Notes under the pieces: model-generated | Database searches by the model: none | What the model saw: only the letters and a program-made list of their open reading frames with translations | What the model was told of the DNA's origin: nothing | Program-made: the position numbers and the translations under genes | NCBI GenBank assembly: GCA_009692785.1 | Contig: SHYN01000004.1 | Location: forward strand, 1 to 39,333 | DNA: 39,333 bases | Reading direction: 5' to 3' | DNA from: Chloroflexota bacterium | GTDB taxonomy: Bacteria; Chloroflexota; Limnocylindria; P2-11E | In this document: positions 34,806 through 39,333 of the stretch, piece after piece | How positions within the stretch are numbered: position 1 is the first letter of the stretch | Layout: each line of letters begins with the position of its first letter

Positions 34806-35677
34806 CCGACGGCACCTTCGGGACGCGGAACGAGCGGCTGGCGCCGCTCACCTCCCTCCGGATCGGGGGGCCCGCAGACTTCTTCGTCCGCGTCACCTCC
34901 CTGGACGACCTCAAGGGAGCGGTCCGCGTCGCACGGCGGCATGAGCTGCCCACGTTCATCCTCGGTCGCGGTACGAATGTCCTCGTCGCGGATCGCGGCA
35001 TCCGCGGGGTGGTGCTCGAGAACGCCTGGAGCGAGACGGAGGTCGAGGGCGTGACCATCAATGCGTCATCGGGGACGCCGCTCGCACACGTCGCCGCCGT
35101 CGCCGCGCGATCGGGGATCCTGGGTCTCGAATGGCTCGCGACGATCCCCGGCACCGTCGGCGGCGCGGTGCACGGGAATGCCGGCGCCTTTGGGAGCGAT
35201 ACCGCGGAGGCGCTCGTCGATGCCGTGCTCATGGATCTGGATGGGGAGACGTGGACCGTAGCCAGGGATGAGCTCGGCTTCGCGTACCGGACGAGCGCGC
35301 TCCAGGGCACGCCAACGGTAGTCGTGCGCGCACGTCTGCGTGGTCGACCCGGCGAGCGTCGGGAGGCTGTGGCCCGCATCAAGGAGATGGTGAATGAGCG
35401 CGCCGCGAAGCAGCCGCTCGCGCAGCCGAACACGGGTTCGATCTTCCGCAACCCGGTGGGGGAGCATGCTGGTCGGCTCATCGATGCGGCGGGCTTGAAG
35501 GGAGCGCGGATCGGAGGCGCAATGGTCAGCGAGCGGCACGCGAACTTCATCGTCAACACCACCGGTATGGCGACCGCGGCCGACGTCCGCGCGCTCATCG
35601 ACCGCTGCCAGACCGTCGTCCAAGAGCGCTTCGGGACATTGCTCGTTCCCGAGGTCGAGTTTGTGGGCGAATGGTGA
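34802..35677 (+). CDS. murB: UDP-N-acetylenolpyruvoylglucosamine reductase
   Basis: TSLRIGGPADFFVR, LGRGTNVLVAD, IPGTVGGAVHGNAGAFG, GSIFRNP, ISERHANFIVNT-like C-terminus. Confidence 0.96.
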   Translation: MTDGTFGTRNERLAPLTSLRIGGPADFFVRVTSLDDLKGAVRVARRHELPTFILGRGTNVLVADRGIRGVVLENAWSETEVEGVTINASSGTPLAHVAAVAARSGILGLEWLATIPGTVGGAVHGNAGAFGSDTAEALVDAVLMDLDGETWTVARDELGFAYRTSALQGTPTVVVRARLRGRPGERREAVARIKEMVNERAAKQPLAQPNTGSIFRNPVGEHAGRLIDAAGLKGARIGGAMVSERHANFIVNTTGMATAADVRALIDRCQTVVQERFGTLLVPEVEFVGEW

Positions 35678-36759
35678 CGCGGCGCCTGCGCGTCGGGGTC
35701 CTCTGCGGTGGGGCTTCGGCCGAGCGGCAGATCTCGCTCGCGACCGGCGCGGAGATCGCAGCAGGGCTGTCCGCGGACCGGTACGACGTCGTGCTCCTGG
35801 ATCCCCTCGCGCTCATGGCCGACAACCCGGCGCTCGGCGCGGAGCGCCGCGCGCTCGCGGTCCGCCTCCGCGGTGGCGTCGCCGGTGAGTCGCTCCCCGA
35901 GCGGGATCGGGCGCTGCCCGCGGCGATCCGCGATTCGATGGAACGCGCCGCCCTGCGGTTGGTCGCGGCGACCGGTGCGCTGGGGATCACCGGCGCGGAG
36001 CGCATCGACGTGGCGTTCATGGCGCTGCACGGCCCGTGGGGCGAGGACGGCCGCCTTCAGGGGCTCCTCGAGACCCTCGGGATCCCGCACACCGGATCGG
36101 GAGTGCTCGCCGCGGCTCTGGCGATGGACAAAACGATGGCGAAGACCGTGCTGTCGTCGGCCGGCCTCACGGTCCCGCGTGGCGTGGAGGTCACGCGCGC
36201 GATGCGGGCCGAGGCCGGATGGCGAGCGGCCGTGCACTACCCGGCGGTCGTGAAGCCGGTGCGGCAGGGTTCGAGCCTCGGCCTTTCTGTCGTCCCGGAT
36301 CCGGACGGCCTCGAAGGCGCTCTCGAGGCCGCCTTCGAGCACGACGACCGCGTCCTCGTCGAGGAGCGGATCATCGGGACGGAGGTCACCTGCGGCGTGA
36401 TCGGGAATGACTCCCTTCAGGCCCTGCCGCTCGTCGAAATCGTCGCGAACGGACCGGTCTTTGACTACCAGGCGAAGTACGACCCCTCGGCCTCCCAGGA
36501 AATCTGCCCGGCGCGCGTCGCCCCCGCGGTCGCTGTCGCGGCGCAGAATGCCGCGATCCTCGCGCATCGGGCCCTCGGCTGCAGAGGCCTGTCGCGCGTC
36601 GACCTCATCCTCAGGGAGGGGAGGCCGATCGTCCTCGAGGTGAACACGATGCCTGGGATGACCGCGAACAGCCTGCTCCCCAAGGCGGCTCGGGTCGCCG
36701 GGCTCACCTTCCCGGCCCTTCTTGACCGGTTGGTGCAGTGGGCGCTCGAGGCGGGGTAG
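35671..36759 (+). CDS. ddl: D-alanine--D-alanine ligase
   Basis: GVLCGGASAERQISLATG, HGPWGEDGRLQGLLE, AKYDPSASQEICPA, LEVNTMPGMTANSLLPKAA. Confidence 0.94.
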   Translation: MVTRRLRVGVLCGGASAERQISLATGAEIAAGLSADRYDVVLLDPLALMADNPALGAERRALAVRLRGGVAGESLPERDRALPAAIRDSMERAALRLVAATGALGITGAERIDVAFMALHGPWGEDGRLQGLLETLGIPHTGSGVLAAALAMDKTMAKTVLSSAGLTVPRGVEVTRAMRAEAGWRAAVHYPAVVKPVRQGSSLGLSVVPDPDGLEGALEAAFEHDDRVLVEERIIGTEVTCGVIGNDSLQALPLVEIVANGPVFDYQAKYDPSASQEICPARVAPAVAVAAQNAAILAHRALGCRGLSRVDLILREGRPIVLEVNTMPGMTANSLLPKAARVAGLTFPALLDRLVQWALEAG

Positions 36760-36795
36760 CAGAGTGCGGGGGCAGGCGCCGCCAGAAGGCGCAGC

Positions 36796-37566
36796 GTGAC
36801 CGCGCGTCCAGCGGCGCGACGGCCGACGTCACCCCGTCCTCGGGCGCGGCGCCGGAGGTGGCCTCGTCCGCGGCCCTCGGCCGTGCTGGCGATCCTCTGT
36901 GGGTCGCTTCTGCTCGCGGCCGCCTTTGCTCCGCTCCTGCCGGTTCAGACGATCGAGGTGCGTGGCGGGCGTCACGTGTCGCGTGAGGCAGCCGTCAGCG
37001 CGAGCGGTCTTGATGGAACGCCCGCGTTCCGGGCGAGTGCGGCGGAAGCGCGCGACCGCCTGCGCGGCCTTCCCGCCCTGCGCGACGCGTCGGTCGGGAT
37101 CGAGCTTCCCGGGACTGCCCGCATCGTTCTGACCGAGCGGACTGCCGTTGGTCGCTGGATCGGCGGCGACGTGGAGTGGTTCGTTGACAGTGACGGTGTG
37201 GTGTTCGGCTCTGCCGATGCGAGCGCGGCGCCCGCGCTTCGCGTCCACGACGAGCGAGTGCCGCCCGGCCGCTCGTTCGCGGGGGAACGCCTTGATCCAG
37301 CGCTCGTGGCCGCGGGGATGCGCCTCGCGGCGCTCGCGCCGGGCGAGCTGCGACCCGATCTCATCCGGCCTCAGGTCGTCATGACCGCGGGACCGTCGGG
37401 GCTGGTCCTGCGCAGCGGCGCCGGCTGGGAGGTGCGCTTCGGGAGCCCCGACCGTTTCGGCGAGAAGCTCGCGCTCGCGTACCGTTTTCTTCGAGATGAG
37501 CCGGGACGGCGGCTAGACTACCTCGACGTGCGAAGCTTGGATCACGTCGTGATCTCACCTCAATAG
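36796..37566 (+). CDS. ftsQ: cell division protein FtsQ
   Basis: Basic N-terminus, TM segment, POTRA-like VQTIEVRGGRHVSREAAV..., C-terminal LDYLDVRSLDHVVISP; GTG start. Confidence 0.85.
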   Translation: MTARPAARRPTSPRPRARRRRWPRPRPSAVLAILCGSLLLAAAFAPLLPVQTIEVRGGRHVSREAAVSASGLDGTPAFRASAAEARDRLRGLPALRDASVGIELPGTARIVLTERTAVGRWIGGDVEWFVDSDGVVFGSADASAAPALRVHDERVPPGRSFAGERLDPALVAAGMRLAALAPGELRPDLIRPQVVMTAGPSGLVLRSGAGWEVRFGSPDRFGEKLALAYRFLRDEPGRRLDYLDVRSLDHVVISPQ

Positions 37567-37569
37567 GAG

Positions 37570-37893
37570 TTGTGGCTTCCGGTCCTCGGCCTCGTCGCCG
37601 GGGTGCTCCTCGGGTTGGTGCTGCGCGTCGATCTGCCGCTGGAGTGGGCGCGATACACCGCGGTGGGGATCCTGGCCGCGCTCGATTCGCTCCTGGGGGC
37701 ATTCCGCGCCGAGCTCGACGGACACTTCGAGACGAAGATTTTTGTCACCGGTTTCATCACGAACGCCCTCCTCGCGGCGCTGCTGGCGTTCATCGGCGAC
37801 CGACTTGGCATCGACCTCTACCTGGTGGCGCTGTTTGCCTTTGGGCTCCGGATCTTCCAGAATGTGGCCGTCATCCGCAGGCACTTCCTGTGA
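37570..37893 (+). CDS. sbp: small basic protein (DUF1290)
   Basis: ARYTAVGILAALDSLLGAFRAELDGHFETKIFVTGFITNALLAALLAFIGDRLGIDLYLVALFAFGLRIFQN; TTG start. Confidence 0.9.
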   Translation: MWLPVLGLVAGVLLGLVLRVDLPLEWARYTAVGILAALDSLLGAFRAELDGHFETKIFVTGFITNALLAALLAFIGDRLGIDLYLVALFAFGLRIFQNVAVIRRHFL

Positions 37894-37970
37894 GCGCCGC
37901 TCGGCTCAAGGTGCCTATCATCATGTGGTCAGGCGATCACTCACGTGGGGACGCGAGGAGAGAACTGGGT

Positions 37971-38130
37971 CGGCGCGGTCCGTTTGCCGCCGATGGTGGG
38001 TCCGCGCTGGGTAGGCGCTCGGCTTGCCGCCGGAGGCGGCCCCGCGCCGGTTAGGCGGTCGGCTTGCCGCCGGAGGCGGCCCCGCGTTGGGTAGGCGGTC
38101 GGCTTGCCGCCGGAGGCGGCCCCGCGCTGG
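37971..38130 (+). repeat. four tandem 40-bp units (first divergent) in the ftsA leader
   Basis: Units at 37971, 38011, 38051, 38091; consensus GTAGGCGGTCGGCTTGCCGCCGGAGGCGGCCCCGCGCTGG. Confidence 0.95.
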
Positions 38131-38142
38131 AAGGAGCGTCCC

Positions 38143-39333
38143 GTGCCCGAGCAGTCCCCGATCGTCGCGATCGACATCGGCACCACAAAGGTCTGCGTTC
38201 TCATTGGTGAGATCGGTCGCGGCACGGGTGTCGACGTCATTGGCGTAGGACTCGCCCCCTCGGATGGGCTTCGCCGAGGCGTGGTGATCGACATCGAGCG
38301 CACGGTCCAATCCGTGATCGCCGCCGCGGCCGCCGCTGAGCGCCTCTCGGGGAACAAGGTGAAGGCCGCCTTCGTCGGGATCTCGGGTAGCCACATCGTG
38401 TCGCAGAACTCCAGGGGCATGGTCGCGGTCTCCCGTCACCGGCACGACATCTCGCCCGAGGACACCGCACGCGCCATCGAGGCCGCGCGGGCCGTGTCCA
38501 TCCCCGATACCCGCGAGATCCTCCACGTTCTCCCGCGCTCCTACGTCGTCGACGGCCAGCAGGGCGTTCGTGATCCCATCGGGATGTCGGCCGTCCGCCT
38601 CGAGGTCGAGACCCACATCGTTCACGCCGCCTCGACGAGCGTGCAGAATCTGACGCGGTGCATCCAGCGCGCCGGCATCGAGATCGAGGAGCTCGTGCTC
38701 GCTCCCCTCGCGGCGTCGGAGGCGGTCCTGACCGACGAGGACCGGGAGCTCGGTGTCGCGCTCGTCGATATCGGCGGGGATACCACCGATGTGGCGATCT
38801 TCCAGGAGGGCACGATCTCCCACGCGACGACCATCCCCATGGGCGCGCGGAGCATCACGAGCGACCTCGGACTCTTGCTCCGGGTGTCGCCGGAGGTCGC
38901 CGAGAGCATCAAGCTGCGCCAGGGCTCGGCGCTGCCCCTTGAGATCGATCCCGACGAGGTCATCCAGATCACCTCCATCGGCGAGGAGGGTCCGCGCCCG
39001 GTGACGAGGCTGGAGGTCGCCCAGATCATCGAGGCGCGTACCACGGAGCTTCTCGTCCACGTGGCGCGGGCGATCGAGGCCGCTGGGGCGACGAATCGCC
39101 TGCAAACGGGGCTCGTGCTCACCGGTGGAGGCTCGCAACTTCAGGGTCTTGCGCGTGCCGCCCGCGACCAGCTCGGGATGGCGGCCCGCGTCGTAGCGCC
39201 GACCGGCATCGGTGGGCTGGTCGAGAAGGTGGGTTCCCCGGCGTTCGCGACGGCGAGCGGGCTGCTGCTCTGGGGCGCGCGCAACGGCGCCGGCGAGGGG
39301 GAGCGGCGGGCCTCGCACGACCCCCTTGACGGC
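38143..39333 (+). CDS. ftsA: cell division protein FtsA (3' truncated by window end)
   Basis: IVAIDIGTTKVCVLIGE, GISGSHI, ALVDIGGDTTDVAIF, LVLTGGGSQLQGL; GTG start after AAGGAG. No in-window stop, so absent from the ORF track. Confidence 0.95.
   Translation, partial: MPEQSPIVAIDIGTTKVCVLIGEIGRGTGVDVIGVGLAPSDGLRRGVVIDIERTVQSVIAAAAAAERLSGNKVKAAFVGISGSHIVSQNSRGMVAVSRHRHDISPEDTARAIEAARAVSIPDTREILHVLPRSYVVDGQQGVRDPIGMSAVRLEVETHIVHAASTSVQNLTRCIQRAGIEIEELVLAPLAASEAVLTDEDRELGVALVDIGGDTTDVAIFQEGTISHATTIPMGARSITSDLGLLLRVSPEVAESIKLRQGSALPLEIDPDEVIQITSIGEEGPRPVTRLEVAQIIEARTTELLVHVARAIEAAGATNRLQTGLVLTGGGSQLQGLARAARDQLGMAARVVAPTGIGGLVEKVGSPAFATASGLLLWGARNGAGEGERRASHDPLDG

Noticed and set aside
34735-36567. 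610-aa minus-strand ORF (also 20868..22466, 30804..32324, 37921..39318, 1337..2563 minus; 9554..10780 and 12833..13894 plus)
   Set aside because: Shadow ORFs of high-GC codon bias: antisense to confident genes (murB/ddl, rnpB, ftsW/murD, ftsA, VWA, LLM), with low-complexity Arg/Gly/Asp-rich sequences and no recognisable motif. For 1337..2563 only the 1337..1771 part was kept as a CDS.
15000-37955. CACGTG-containing sites (near 15003, 28807, 36972, 37944) as possible parS
   Set aside because: They share only the core with the TGTTTCACGTGAAACA-type consensus and lack the flanking symmetry. A genome-wide ParB motif search or ChIP-seq would be needed.
37971-38130. 40-bp repeat array as a CRISPR
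   Set aside because: Units are contiguous with no unique spacers and no cas genes are nearby.
1-39333. Defence island, prophage, biosynthetic cluster or transposon
   Set aside because: No integrase, transposase, restriction-modification, toxin-antitoxin, cas or NRPS/PKS motifs were recognised on either strand.

Overview
High-GC bacterial chromosomal window. Gene order and the small basic protein suggest Chloroflexota or a relative, but this is a weak inference. The right-hand ~16 kb is a nearly complete division and cell wall (dcw) cluster: fabH - mraZ - rsmH - ftsL-like - ftsI - murF - mraY - murD - ftsW - murG - murC - murB - ddl - ftsQ - sbp - ftsA (cut by the window end). murE is missing. 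The left part holds lipoylation genes (E2, lipA, lipB), a ferredoxin, hydrolases, a MoxR/VWA pair, a fused MoaD-MoaE followed by an EVE-domain operon, a CNNM/CorC protein, parA/parB, a CAU-anticodon tRNA, a threonine dehydratase-like gene and rnpB. No CRISPR array, prophage, transposon or defence island was seen, and I cannot claim a wholly new system. The signals most worth follow-up are: (1) a recurrent -10-like hexamer 6-10 nt before start codons, suggesting widespread leaderless transcription; (2) an 18-bp perfect inverted repeat overlapping the 5' acceptor strand of the tRNA; (3) five decamer repeats in phase over the mraZ promoter; (4) a four-unit 40-bp tandem repeat ending at the ftsA Shine-Dalgarno; (5) three convergent gene pairs sharing one CTAG double stop; (6) an rnpB apparently lacking the GGU/CCA-binding motif together with a tRNA gene lacking encoded CCA; (7) several degenerate enzymes and an amidase remnant. 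All family calls come from reading motifs; no searches were run.
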